Shown here one piece after another: positions 1-9,832 of a DNA stretch of 64,000 nucleotides. Made by a program: the position numbers and the translations under genes. Source of the stretch: Trichodelitschia bisporula (taxonomy: Eukaryota; Ascomycota; Dothideomycetes; Phaeotrichales; Phaeotrichaceae); NCBI GenBank assembly GCA_010356995.1, contig ML996712.1, forward strand, positions 123,676 to 187,675. Direction: 5' to 3'. Position 1 is the stretch's first letter, and each line of letters starts with the position of its first letter. The notes under the pieces were generated by a model. That model did no database searches and had not been told where the DNA came from. It saw only the letters and a program-made list of their open reading frames with translations.

Positions 1-1656
1 GGGATTGGTTAGAAGGGATGGATGGGGGGCTGGGGGCGCTTACGTTCAGCGTGAGCAGCTTGATGGCCCCGGAGCTGTAGACCTCCTCCATGGCACGGCC
101 GAGCGCAGGCACCAGCACCGTAACCTTGCGATCCTTGGTCGTGAAGGGCGCATCGAGGTTTACGCGCGACACGGGCGTGACGGCCAGGTACTGCTGGGGC
201 GGGAAGATGCCCCCTGAAAACAAGCTGTCGTAGATGCGCTCCAGCCCGTTCATGATGCAGTTTTTCTCGCTTTCCTCCGTCATGTACGGCAGGATGCGCG
301 CGAGGCAGAAGAACTCGAACAGCGGGACTATGTCCCAGAAAGCGTATTCGCAGTACGCGGCCTTGACTTTTTCGCAGTACATGGCGAGGATGGAGACACA
401 GCGCGCGCGCCGGTGCTCGGGGATTGAGGTTTGGGTTAGGAACCATTGGTGTCGTACGTCTTGGAGCAGCTTTGCGATGTCTTGGAGGGGAGATTCCTGG
501 CTTGTTTAGTCTTTGTGTCGGTTGATCTGGTGCTTTACTTACGACGAAGCAGTCGAGGAAGTCGAACACGCACAACTCGCGGTTCTCCGGGTCAACGAGC
601 ATATTTGCCAGCGTCAAATCGCCATGGCACGGCCCGATCGGCACCTCGCGGCGTCCCAGCTGGCGAAACGAGCTCATAACGCGATCAATCTGGTGCTCGA
701 ACGTCTCAATCTCCGCCGGCGTGACAAGACTGCTCTTCCGCAGCGCAGCCTTGATGCCCGTAGCCTTCTTCTCAAACTCAGGAAAAACATGCCTTAACTC
801 CACCAACTCACTCAAATTCAAATTCGCATCCACCATCTCCACCGCCGTCTCCACAAGCCACTCATTCACCGCCCGGTCCCGCTCCATCATAACATGCCTC
901 ACATCCTGAAACGGGATATACTCCATATCCACCGTAAACGCGCCAACCTCGCCCTTCACCACCTCCGGCACGCGGATCCCATACACTTCCGGCGTACTCA
1001 CCGCCCTCAGCCCCGCGGCCCTACACCGCGCGGCAAACGCAATCTGCTTCTCGATCTGCTTCAACAGGCGATTCCCGTCTTGCTTCGCGCCGACGAAGGC
1101 TTCTTTCCGCACAGCCCACATCCCGCTCGTCAGCCGCCGGATCGTCGCGTCGTCAACGTACGTCCGCGCGCTGCTGTAGCTCGGCTTCTTGACATGTCCG
1201 CCGGGCGTGGTTGGGGGGCTCGGTTCGCGCAAAGCGAGGGCGGGCCGGCGGAGGGCCTTCTGGCTTTGTGATAGTCGAGACCTCGACAATTCGAGGGTCA
1301 TGTGGAGTTGCGGGCGAATGGGTACGGAGGAGCGCGCGGCGGAGAGGGTGGCTTGGAGGGCGGGGTCGGCCCAGACTGGCGCGGTTAGTATGATGGTATG
1401 GAAGGGGGGTGTTGGATGAGTGGGAGAGGGCGGGCCTACAGGCGTTGTTGACGCTGAGGTCTGCGACTGGGATGCCGGTGTGCGCATCGTGTATACCGAT
1501 GATTTGCACGGCGCAGTCGCTCTTGCCCTGATTCTTGAGCGTCGGGACATGGGATTCCGCCTCGCGCTGGCCGATGCTGCCGGCGCGGAGCCGCGCTGTG
1601 GGCGGCGAGGGGGGCGGCGCCGGCGTCGCGGGATCGAGGAGGGGAGCAGGTGCCAT
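1..1656 (-). CDS. capsule-type HGD phosphotransferase (APH/choline-kinase fold), 3' end outside the window
   Basis: Exons 1656-1440, 1375-543 and 496-44, each joined by GT..AG with matching phase; a fourth donor at 43-42 opens an intron that runs off the window, so the C-terminus is missing after 501 visible residues. Residues 323-330 carry CHGDLTLAN (Brenner motif, catalytic base and Mg ligand) and 344-347 DFLD (metal-binding aspartates), the signature of small-molecule kinases with the aminoglycoside/choline kinase fold. The junction reads FV|ESPLQDIAKLLQD, a run I associate with bacterial capsule-locus phosphotransferases. The N-terminal ~150 residues are Pro/Ser-rich and unassigned; the visible part ends in a segment KVTVLVPALG that may begin another domain. 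It diverges from the nucleotidyltransferase/HAD gene at 3432, and the pair likely acts on a shared substrate (inference). The substrate is unknown. The start at 1656 is the first ATG in the only reading consistent with splicing. Confidence 0.8.
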
Positions 1657-3431
1657 TGTGACTTCAGCTCACAGCTACTGTTTCGATGTTTGGTGTTGGG
1701 GATCGGGATGGGATCGCAATTGGATGGGAATTGGGATTGAGGACGCGGGAACAGCTTCAGGCATGCACGCACCCGGGGCTAGGGTCGACTATGTAGTAGC
1801 ACGATCGCGGCGCCGAAGTCGTCGATGGGGGGTGGGCGGGAGGCGTGCTCTGGGTGCGCCAACCTTATCTTAGCGGGGGAAGCTGGGGCGGCGCCGCGGC
1901 TGCGAGTTCAATATTTGCGGTATATACGGGCGCTTTGGCGAGGGCGAGACGTGATGGTAAATTACGATGGTTACCGCTACAGGTGGGGGAAGCGAGAGGA
2001 CTAGTTCTGTGATGGACTGGAGGGAATGGGCCAATGGCAGCGGCTTTTTGGACAACATGGGATGAGCTCCTCCTGATGTCCTTTCGTGATCGATGGAAGG
2101 GGTGACGTCTTTTCCTGCGGTGGGGGGGGGGTGGCGGAGTGAGTTGACGGGAGTGTGTTTCTCCTATTCTTGGGAGAGAGCGTGGGCGTGAGACATGTTC
2201 GCGGGAGATGGACAGAGTAAGTAAGCGGTTTCAGCACACGAGGATGGATGGATTATGTTACGGGAAATACGAGGCTTGAAGGCTAATTGCGCTTACGGTA
2301 GCGCCTGTCACTGCGTGAAGGCATGTGGAGCGCTGTTTGGACATGACTTGGGATGCTCTCAGAATGTGCATTGCATTTCGCAGGATCACTTCCTTCATGG
2401 CTTTCCTATCACCATCGCTTACGGAGTACACCTCTTCCCTTCCGCTCCAGACTGATCTCAATACAGCCCCGGGAAAGCCTCTCCGCAAAAGCAGGGAATT
2501 CATCGCAGCAAATCGGCTCCGCACATGCAAACCCCATCCGCCAGGTCCAGGCCGACAAGGCTGAACGCACGTCCTCATTTCCCCCAGTAGTAGATCCCAC
2601 GCCAAGCCCAGGGGTTGCGCCGCTCCAAAGGGCTGGGCAGGTGTGGGGCGGATTAACTTGAAAAGGGGCTAGCAATCACGCTGGACGCGCCGCCATGTGT
2701 TCCGGCGCTGTGTGGAGAGCTGAAAACCATCGTGGGCAGCGAAGGGCCGAGACTGGCGGCTAATATTGCACGCTATTATTGCTGAGGGAGGTGGCGACGC
2801 TCGACACCCGCAACCGAGGTCGCCAGTGCATCTGGGGAAGACGCGGTAGGGAAAGACACACACTCAGGCTGGCATTGTGGGATGCAAATCTTCCGCTGAT
2901 CGGCGAGCGCTCCCGCCCGCACCTCCGCTTCTTCAATCTCACTTATCAGCGATCTGCTGCGCCGCTTGCGAGCTTGCGTTTCAGATGAGACTGCTCGGAG
3001 TGCTCGGGCGAGCGCCATTGCGAACACTCCCAACGTAGTATAACGGCGGGTCTGCCCGCGCCCGGCGTGCCCGTAGCGCGTACCCGTAGCGTGCGAGTGA
3101 TGGCGTCGGCTAAGTCAAGCCAAAATTTCGATAAGCTAGCGGGGGGCCGGGCCCGAAGCTATGCATCCCGGCAAGTGTTAGCGGATGGAATGGAGGGGGG
3201 GAGTGAAGAGGGGGTGGCAGAGTGGACTGGGCCTTAGGCGTCGACTTCGAGAAGCTAAGAAAGGAAATATGGTAAAAGGGGGGCCCCTTGATCTGGAGGG
3301 GTGACGACGTCTGATGGAAGGATAGGAGAACATCTTGGGGCTTTTGAAGCTTTGCATCGCTGCCGTCCGCGCTCACTATCACCAACTCCAAACTCCCATC
3401 TTATCCTATACCGACCAACACTGATATCACG
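1657..3431. promoter_or_regulatory. divergent intergenic region of the capsule-type pair
   Basis: About 1.8 kb separates the two divergent starts and must hold both promoters. It contains only short overlapping open frames with no recognisable domain. I see no TATA box or repeat that I can defend, so individual sites are not called. Confidence 0.4.
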
Positions 3432-5291
3432 ATGGCCGGCTCAACCACCGTCCCCCCCGCCAACCGCCCCGCCCGGCGCAGCATCAAATTCGAGCAGCCC
3501 TTCGTCTACCACGCCAAAAAATCCTCAATCAGCATCTCCCCCCCCTTCCCCACCCCCATCCGCACCTTTTCCATCGCGGACTTCTTCGCCGTCTGCTCCG
3601 CCCTTGAACTCGACTGGCTGCTTAGCCTCACAACTTCCCACCTGAAGGCACTCCTCGCCTCCCCGGATGACCCCGCCACGCGCACATATTCAGCGTCGTA
3701 CTTCCCCGCGCACATCCCCCTCGACCGCGGCCGCCGGAGCATCTCCTGGCCCCTCCCCAGCACCGACAGCTCCGCCGACGTCGCCGCCTTCCTCGCAGGC
3801 CTCACGCTGCTCACCCTCGAAATCCCCGCCGCAGGCCCGGTGAGCAGCAACAAAGCCTCCCGCGTCCGCGCCAAGCTCACAACCCTCACCTTCCTCTCCG
3901 CCCTCACGTCCGCGCTGAGCGATGCCTGCCCGGCCCGGTTCCCCACCGTCCTCGCGCGGGCTAGCAGACTCCTCGTCGCCGCGGCAGAGGGGGATGTCTT
4001 GCTCGACGAGGAAGACGGCGTAATCCTGCGCGGCGCGGCGTCGCAGCTCGTGCTCGGCGCCGCGGATGGGCTCCCGCTACGGCTTAAGGACGGGCCACTG
4101 ACGCCCCGCGCAACCCTCCCGAGCGCCATACTCGTAACTCGGCCTGCGCGGCAGCCGCGCGCTCTTAGCGGGCCGAGTTCGACGCTCGTGATCCCGAGTG
4201 CGGGGCGGAGTTCGCGCTTCCCAGGGCATAAGCCGAAGTGGCTTCTGACGATGCCGAACGGGCGGCTCATGGTCGTGGATGCTATTGCTGGACTCGACTT
4301 GAGTGGGGTGAGCCGTGTGGTGCTGGGCGTGCTAAAGGAACACGTGGACAAGCACTGCGGGAGTGACATCAGCGCGCTCCTCCGCGCTTTCGAAGACGGG
4401 CCTGAAGAACTCGCAGACATCGATCTCAGCATCGTAGTCATCAATGCCGAAACCGTCGACCAGGTTCAAACCATCGAAGTCATCCTCAACACAGCGCGCG
4501 TCTCCGGCGCGATCTTCCTCAAAGACTGCGATAACCAATTCGCGTGCGCCGTGCCAGCGGTGGACGGCGTCGCAACCCTCGAAATCAGCCGCGAGATGCA
4601 GTCTCTCAACGTGCCCGCGGGCAAATCCTACGTCGACGTCGCGCTCGACGGGAGCATCCACAACATCGTCGAGAAGGTGATCCTGGGGCCTACGTTCTGT
4701 GTCGGGGGGTACGCATTCGCGTCGGCCGCGGACTTCACGGCGCACGTCGCGCAGGCGCGGAAACTGCAAAAGCTCTCCGCGGCCGGGGATGCCGAGCTCG
4801 CGGTCAGCGACGTCATCTGGCTGAAGCTGATCAAAGCGGCAGTCGGTCAGACACCTTGCACATTCCAATCCATCCCGGTAGCCGATTACGAGGACTGGGG
4901 CACGCTGGGCGCGTGGAAGGCATACTGCGCCACCTTCCGCAGCCTATTCCTCGACATCGACGGCACGCTGGTGAAGAACTCTGGGCAGTACTTCGGGAAG
5001 ACGTGGGGCGAGCAGCCGGGACTGGACAAGAGCGTGGCACACTTGCAGAACCTGTATGCCCGCGGACGGACGCAGATTATCCTGACGACGAGCCGGACGG
5101 AGGCGTTCCGCGAGGCGACGGAGCAGCAGTTGAGGGGGTTGGGGATCCCGTATGATCGGATTGTGTTTGGCATGTTCCATTGCCAGCGCGTGCTGGTTAA
5201 TGACTTCGCGAAGACGAATCCGTTCCCCAGCGCCAGTGCGATTAATCTGCGGCGCGATGGCGATGAGTTGAGCGAGATGTTGGACTATTAG
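3432..5291 (+). CDS. nucleotidyltransferase fused to HAD phosphatase, bacterial capsule type
   Basis: Intronless, 619 aa. Residues ~249-268 read TLVIPSAGRSSRFPGHKPKW, the N-terminal nucleotide-binding loop of sugar-phosphate nucleotidyltransferases. A matching C-terminal half includes HNIVEKVILGPTFCVGGY. From ~505 a HAD domain begins with FLDIDGTLVKN (motif I), then ILTTSR (motif II threonine/serine region) and VLVNDFAKTNPFPSA (motif IV). The HAD ending is like those of bacterial capsule-locus proteins as I remember them. The first ~240 residues are unassigned and rich in Ser/Ala/Leu. A nucleotidyltransferase plus phosphatase beside a divergent small-molecule kinase suggests activation of a phosphorylated sugar or polyol (inference; neither nucleotide nor substrate can be read from sequence). 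The lack of introns in a 1.9 kb gene fits a bacterial origin but is not proof, since other long genes here have few introns. Confidence 0.88.
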   Translation: MAGSTTVPPANRPARRSIKFEQPFVYHAKKSSISISPPFPTPIRTFSIADFFAVCSALELDWLLSLTTSHLKALLASPDDPATRTYSASYFPAHIPLDRGRRSISWPLPSTDSSADVAAFLAGLTLLTLEIPAAGPVSSNKASRVRAKLTTLTFLSALTSALSDACPARFPTVLARASRLLVAAAEGDVLLDEEDGVILRGAASQLVLGAADGLPLRLKDGPLTPRATLPSAILVTRPARQPRALSGPSSTLVIPSAGRSSRFPGHKPKWLLTMPNGRLMVVDAIAGLDLSGVSRVVLGVLKEHVDKHCGSDISALLRAFEDGPEELADIDLSIVVINAETVDQVQTIEVILNTARVSGAIFLKDCDNQFACAVPAVDGVATLEISREMQSLNVPAGKSYVDVALDGSIHNIVEKVILGPTFCVGGYAFASAADFTAHVAQARKLQKLSAAGDAELAVSDVIWLKLIKAAVGQTPCTFQSIPVADYEDWGTLGAWKAYCATFRSLFLDIDGTLVKNSGQYFGKTWGEQPGLDKSVAHLQNLYARGRTQIILTTSRTEAFREATEQQLRGLGIPYDRIVFGMFHCQRVLVNDFAKTNPFPSASAINLRRDGDELSEMLDY

Positions 5292-5744
5292 GCGTCTTTG
5301 GCTTTTTTGGAATGTATGAGTACTCTCCTAATGGCGGTCTTCGGTCTTGTATAAGTAGTTTTGCATCAGAAGATATGAGCATAATATGGAGGGACGGAAG
5401 TCAAGTGGAAATGAAGCATTGCTGCGTTCCTGTCAACTGCTCGGTTAGCAACACTGTGGAAATATAGCGACCCGAAGACGGAACGAGAGAGCTTAAGGTA
5501 GATATTCTACAGGATCTAGTTGTAATGAACGTACGGTGAAACTAGTACAGACGCCTCCAACCCTCGGATTCCCAAACTCCGATATCGCCAAACCCAAAGA
5601 ACCTAAACCGCCGATCGCCAAATCAATCTCTGACAGTCGACAACCCAACGAGAACACCTATCTTGACTGCATTACCTTAGATATATAGGCCATGACCATC
5701 AACTACTCCCCAACTCAGTGCTCAACACATACTCCCATCGTCGC
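5292..5744. other. intergenic, no gene seen
   Basis: This is the 3' flank shared by two convergent genes. It is more AT-rich than its neighbours and has no open frame of note. It presumably holds both polyadenylation regions. Confidence 0.5.
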
Positions 5745-6339
5745 CTACTTCGTCTGCACCTTATGATCCCCCTTAATCACATCCGCATAGCTCGGCGGCA
5801 CGTCATGCTGCGCACTCGACTCGCCATTAGGCGCCGGCGCAGGTGCCCGGGCCGACGGCTTCGCAGCACCCTTTGACTTCGGAGCCGGGGCAGATGTACT
5901 GCCCGTATTGCCCGTAGTGCCGTACGTACTCGAGTGAGCAGCGGCGGAGGGATGAACAGGCACCGAAGACGGAGGGGGCGTCGAGCCGGGCTGGACGTAG
6001 TAGTACGTTACCACCGTAGCGCCGCCGCGCTCTGAGTCCGGTATCGCTTCGTACTCGGATGGGTACTTGGAGATGATGTACTGTGAGGAGGGTTAGTTAG
6101 ATATGGAGGGGCGGGGATGAAGGACGAACCCAGGCGTGGATCAAGCCGGGCACGTAGCCGAGACAGAGGAGGGCAAAGTTGATGAGCGAGTCGGCGCTGC
6201 AGATGCCGCGCTTGACCCAGACTGCGATGCGTTAGAACTAGATGCCAGGCTGCCGTGGGGTAGGACGAGAGCACGTACCTGCTACTGGCGGGAAGAGGAT
6301 CGCGAGGAGGGCGAGGAAGAAATCGGGCCCGTCGCACAT
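5745..6339 (-). CDS. Pmp3/Sna family proteolipid with PPSY tail (Sna3/Sna4-like)
   Basis: Exons 6339-6279, 6221-6130 and 6080-5745; 162 aa. The first ~50 residues are the UPF0057/Pmp3 fold: two hydrophobic helices (FFLALLAILFPPVAVWVKRG and LINFALLCLGYVPGLIHAWY) with the family GICSADSLIN-type turn. A ~110-residue hydrophilic tail rich in Pro, Ser and Ala follows and ends in DVPPSYADVIKGDHK. PPSY is a PPxY motif of the kind yeast Sna3 and Sna4 use to bind the WW domains of the ubiquitin ligase Rsp5. The protein is therefore likely an endosomal/vacuolar membrane proteolipid sorted through an Rsp5 homologue rather than a simple plasma-membrane Pmp3 (inference). Exon junctions are all in phase and give an uninterrupted family match. 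Confidence 0.9.
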
Positions 6340-6667
6340 TGTGATTGCTGTTGAAGGTGTTTCTTTTGCTTTCGATGAGAGAAAAGGGGCGTGATAGGTG
6401 AAGAGTTGGTGGTGAAGCTCTGGTGGAATGACGATCTTGTAGCTGTTCAGGCAACAAAGTTGGCGGGGGCGCATGACGATGAGTCCCCGGGGAGGCGGCG
6501 CTCCCCGGTCTTGGCTCGTGGCGCAGCAGCGGAGATCGGCAGGGTGATATCCGTGTTCGGGCAGGAGATCGCGTATCGCGTCTGCGGGCCGAGAGACGCG
6601 TCTCTTGAGTGCAGTTCTTCGTCATAGACGCGGGGAACACTCAGATATCTTCTTCAGCTCAGCAATT
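6340..6667. promoter_or_regulatory. divergent promoter between Sna-like gene and RNase H2C
   Basis: A head-to-head gap of 328 bp. It contains no defensible open frame. A CT/AG-rich stretch lies near the Sna-like start. No specific element is called. Confidence 0.4.
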
Positions 6668-7325
6668 ATGGCGCCCAACACTTCTCAGACCATCAAGACA
6701 TATGCGATCAAGAAGAATGCTGATGCGGAGACGTACACGCCCAATGTCCTACCTTGCAAGATCGACTATGCGGGCCCGGTGGACGCCAGTCGTTACTGGA
6801 AGCCGGAGGAGGGGGAAGGTTCGTTGTGCTCTGCGCCGTGAAGATGAGCCTCTACTTACGGCACAGATGGCAATATCATGGCGCACTTTCGGGGCCGCAG
6901 GCTGAGAGGAAGGGAAGTCAAGGTGCCCGAGGGCTACACCGGTTCGTCTTTCCATCGCTCTTCGGAATTGCCCACTCAACTGACCCCGCGTAGGAATCGT
7001 CGTTGAAGAAACCGACAAGACTCTCCCCCAAGAGCATCAATCGCATGAAGACGACGAGGAAGACGACGAGGACAGTACGCCGCTCAGCGAGACACACATC
7101 CTGGAAGAAGTCGGCAAATTCGACAGCGTCACGATGTGGGGCCACGAAGGCGCGCCGGACCCCAACTCCGACGGCATAACGAGAGCTATGACAGAATGGG
7201 TGCATTTTGCCGCCACCGTGGGTTGTCTCCGCAAACCGGGGATTTGCTGCTGATATCTGCAGATCCATAGTACCGATGCCCCCGAAACCGTAGCCAAATC
7301 AAAGGATGGAGCACAACCTGCTTGA
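6668..7325 (+). CDS. RNH203: ribonuclease H2 subunit C
   Basis: Exons 6668-6818, 6867-6941, 6994-7217 and 7263-7325; 170 aa. RNase H2 removes ribonucleotides misinserted in DNA and the RNA strand of hybrids; subunit C is a non-catalytic scaffold that pairs with subunit B. The family signature is split over exons 2 and 3: GRRLRGREVKVPEGYTGIVV, matching the conserved GRxLxGxxVxLPxGYxG core. The second conserved block, MWGHEGAPDPNSD followed by EWVHFAATIHS, lies in exons 3 and 4. A run of acidic residues sits between the blocks, as is common in fungal members. All introns are 45-52 nt with canonical ends. Length matches the family. A less likely reading would keep the third intron, which introduces a stop. 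Confidence 0.92.
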
Positions 7326-8658
7326 GCACAGGCTCCCGAGCTGCGAGATCCTTTACCTTACATATAACTGGCGTTAGACGGCGTTTGGCTCAACGGGAAT
7401 TCCGGGGTTGTATTGCCGCACGAGTGTTGCGGCTGACTGGATCTGGGAGCCGCGACCGATCTTCACGGATAACCCTCACGAGCTGGCCATGCGGAGTTGG
7501 GAGAGAAGATTACGGCTGCTGAGTGCGAGAGAAATGGACATGGGCGGCCGTGGTAACCGCATTTTCGTAGGCGTTGAGAATCGATGTCGTCCCGCAACAC
7601 CGAGACTCCAGTGACATTGACTGCCTTTACAAGCTGCTTATGGCACGCTTTTGGCTGAACAGATGCAGAACCTGGAGCAGGAAGAAATGAGAGATACCAT
7701 GCCCTGCTGCAGCAAGCCGACAACAGACAAGGATTCTTCGACACCCAGTGCGGTTACCCGGCGAACGACTCGACGAACTGCATATCTGCTAGATCATACC
7801 AGAATAGGGTGCGTCACCAGTTCCTTTCACATCGATGCCCTCTCTCACTCCCGACCTTTGCCCTGGTAATGTCGACTTCAACATCGCGCATTCCCCCTTC
7901 GAGCCAGCCTCGGCCCGGCCCGTGCACCACCTCTCAATCCGACACGCTCACCCCGTACCGCAATTCGGCCATGGCATTCGATTCGCAGCTGGTATGGGCC
8001 CTACGACTTTTGCTGTCGACAAATGCAGGCACCGTTGTGCCGCGGGCCTCGTCAATTATTCCGGGTTGTAACAACTTCGGCCCCGTCTTTCGCTCCCCTC
8101 CCACAACGACCCGAATCTCGGTATCGTTAAGGAACCAGACGGGTTTTCGAGATGGCGCAATTAAGAGCCCTCGTCCTAGGTCAGCTACTGAAAAGCTTAG
8201 TTGTTGATCGCTGGCAGGATTGGCACTGCTGCTAAAATATCACCGCCCCTCCATTCCCCCAAATCTTACCAAACTCGACCCGATATACCCACCTCAGGCA
8301 CATATACCACCCATCAACACCCAGGGCCCTCCCTGCACTCCAATTCCCATATACACCCCAATCTCGCGACGCCATGGACCCCGCAGGCCACGGCAGCCGT
8401 ACCTGTCCACGTCCGGCGCCGTGCACGCCCCCTCGCGAATGTGCCCACGTACACCCCTTTACGGCCGCGGATGCGTCCGGAGAATCCAGTCGCCGGGTCA
8501 GGGCGCCGTTTTCTAACCTCCATTTTGCGTTCCTCCGCACAACTCCTGTTCCGCTGCATACCTCAACCCACGCTCGCTGCCATCGTCACTCCTTACGGTC
8601 CTCAGTACGCCCGTTCACACCGTGCCCGTCGTCCGCGTCACTCGCTCCCTCCGCCGCC
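7326..8658. other. gene-poor interval, no supported gene
   Basis: Several short open frames (for example around 7408-7614 and 7651-7869 on the plus strand) lie end to end, which could mark a decayed gene. None shows a domain I recognise and no set of splice sites joins them convincingly. The last ~280 bp are C-rich and probably the 5' leader of the secreted-protein gene. An in-frame ATG at 8374 would extend that gene but replaces its signal peptide with low-complexity sequence. Confidence 0.4.
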
Positions 8659-9324
8659 ATGCACCGCGCACTACTCCTCCCCCTCCTCCTCGCCCCGCTC
8701 ACCGCCTCCCTCCCCTCCCACCTCCCCGCCCACCGCACGCCCTCTCAAACGTCACCCTGCCCCCTCCCCGTCTGGATCGCCTCCGACCTAGAATGGCACA
8801 ACAGCACGCACAACCTCGACTGCGATCCTCGAACACTGAGCCGGGGGTACAACGGCACCGACACCCGGCCCTCCTCGAACTGGCTCCTCTGCTCCACCGG
8901 CCTCTCGCGCCAACCCCCCGGCTACGGTCCGCCAGACACCTTCTCCGTGAACATAACCAACGTCGGGCCTTGTCGGCAATCCAACCCAGGCAGCGTCCCA
9001 CCGCGGAATATCGGGAAGGGGTGGATTCGGTGCGCATCCTCCGCGCCGGTGCTGTATTTCGAAGGCGATAGCAATAACCGCAACGGGACGGGGCTGTTCA
9101 GGGTCAGTCAGCAGTTTACGTGCCCCGACAGCGCGGACGAGGATGGGGATGAGCAGGTGAAGCTGTACACTGCGCATGGGGAGGTTATGTTTGGACTTAG
9201 GTGTGCTCATGATGCGGAGCGGAATGCGACGTGTACGAGTGAGGCGAAGACGTTTCGGATTCCGGTTACGGGGTTTAGGGAGGGGGTTGCGAGGACGGTG
9301 GGGGGGGAGCCGGTGTGGTGGTGA
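8659..9324 (+). CDS. secreted cysteine-containing protein, family not recognised
   Basis: Single exon, 221 aa. It starts with a clean signal peptide (MHRALLLPLLLAPLTASLPS), which decides the start at 8659 over the in-frame ATG at 8374. The mature part has eight cysteines, enough for four disulfides, and five N-x-S/T sequons, both expected of an extracellular glycoprotein. There is no transmembrane segment or GPI tail. I cannot assign it to a family or activity. The gene lies in the same orientation as the GNAT gene downstream, with a 508 bp gap. Codon use is like that of the neighbouring genes. A role at the cell surface or as an effector-like protein would be speculation. Confidence 0.7.
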   Translation: MHRALLLPLLLAPLTASLPSHLPAHRTPSQTSPCPLPVWIASDLEWHNSTHNLDCDPRTLSRGYNGTDTRPSSNWLLCSTGLSRQPPGYGPPDTFSVNITNVGPCRQSNPGSVPPRNIGKGWIRCASSAPVLYFEGDSNNRNGTGLFRVSQQFTCPDSADEDGDEQVKLYTAHGEVMFGLRCAHDAERNATCTSEAKTFRIPVTGFREGVARTVGGEPVWW

Positions 9325-9789
9325 TTGGGGAAGGGGAGGTATGGTGGAAGGTCGGCGCGGCATTTGAGATGGTGCATTTTGGTGAGGGGAACATCGTGAT
9401 GGGATGGGGACATTGAGTGGTTTGCTGAGGCTGTATATGGTTAATTCCAACTTTTTGGAAGGCAAGCGGTTGATTGTGTGCTCGAGGGATTTTGCGGGGT
9501 TGTTACCTCACGAAGTTCACATCCAGAGCTCAGCATTGTGCGGAATCCAGAGCGGTCAATTCTGTGCCTCTCTCCTCATCTTCAATAACTTCATTACCAG
9601 TCCAGTGGGCAGTGCTACCCCCAATACACACCGTTTCCTTCCCCGCCGACCTTACCAGGAAGCGTCGTCGTGCAACCCACCCACCGCAACTGCACACGAC
9701 CCGGTATCCCAAAGGGGCATCCACACCCGACAGCCTTCTCAGTACAAAAACGAACCCACGACGTCCCCATCTCATCCAACCTCACACCC
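9325..9789. other. intergenic, no supported gene
   Basis: The 3' flank of the secreted-protein gene and upstream region of the GNAT gene. Short open frames here have no domain, and their composition (runs of Pro, His, Thr) looks like translated noncoding DNA. Confidence 0.4.
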
Positions 9790-9831
9790 ATGAAACCAAC
9801 ATTCATACCGAGAAATCTACACAAACGTTAA
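9790..9831 (+). promoter_or_regulatory. candidate upstream ORF directly abutting the GNAT start
   Basis: An ATG at 9790 opens a 13-codon frame whose TAA ends at 9831, one base before the GNAT ATG at 9833. If the transcript starts upstream, ribosomes would have to read through leaky scanning or reinitiate almost in place, so this could lower translation of the main ORF. Whether it lies in the mRNA is unknown. Confidence 0.4.
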
Positions 9832-9832
9832 A

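Noticed and set aside
3506-4444. 312-codon open frame antisense to the nucleotidyltransferase/HAD gene
   Set aside because: It lies wholly opposite a clear coding sequence, is Ser/Arg-rich and has no domain; GC-rich codons leave the other strand open by chance.
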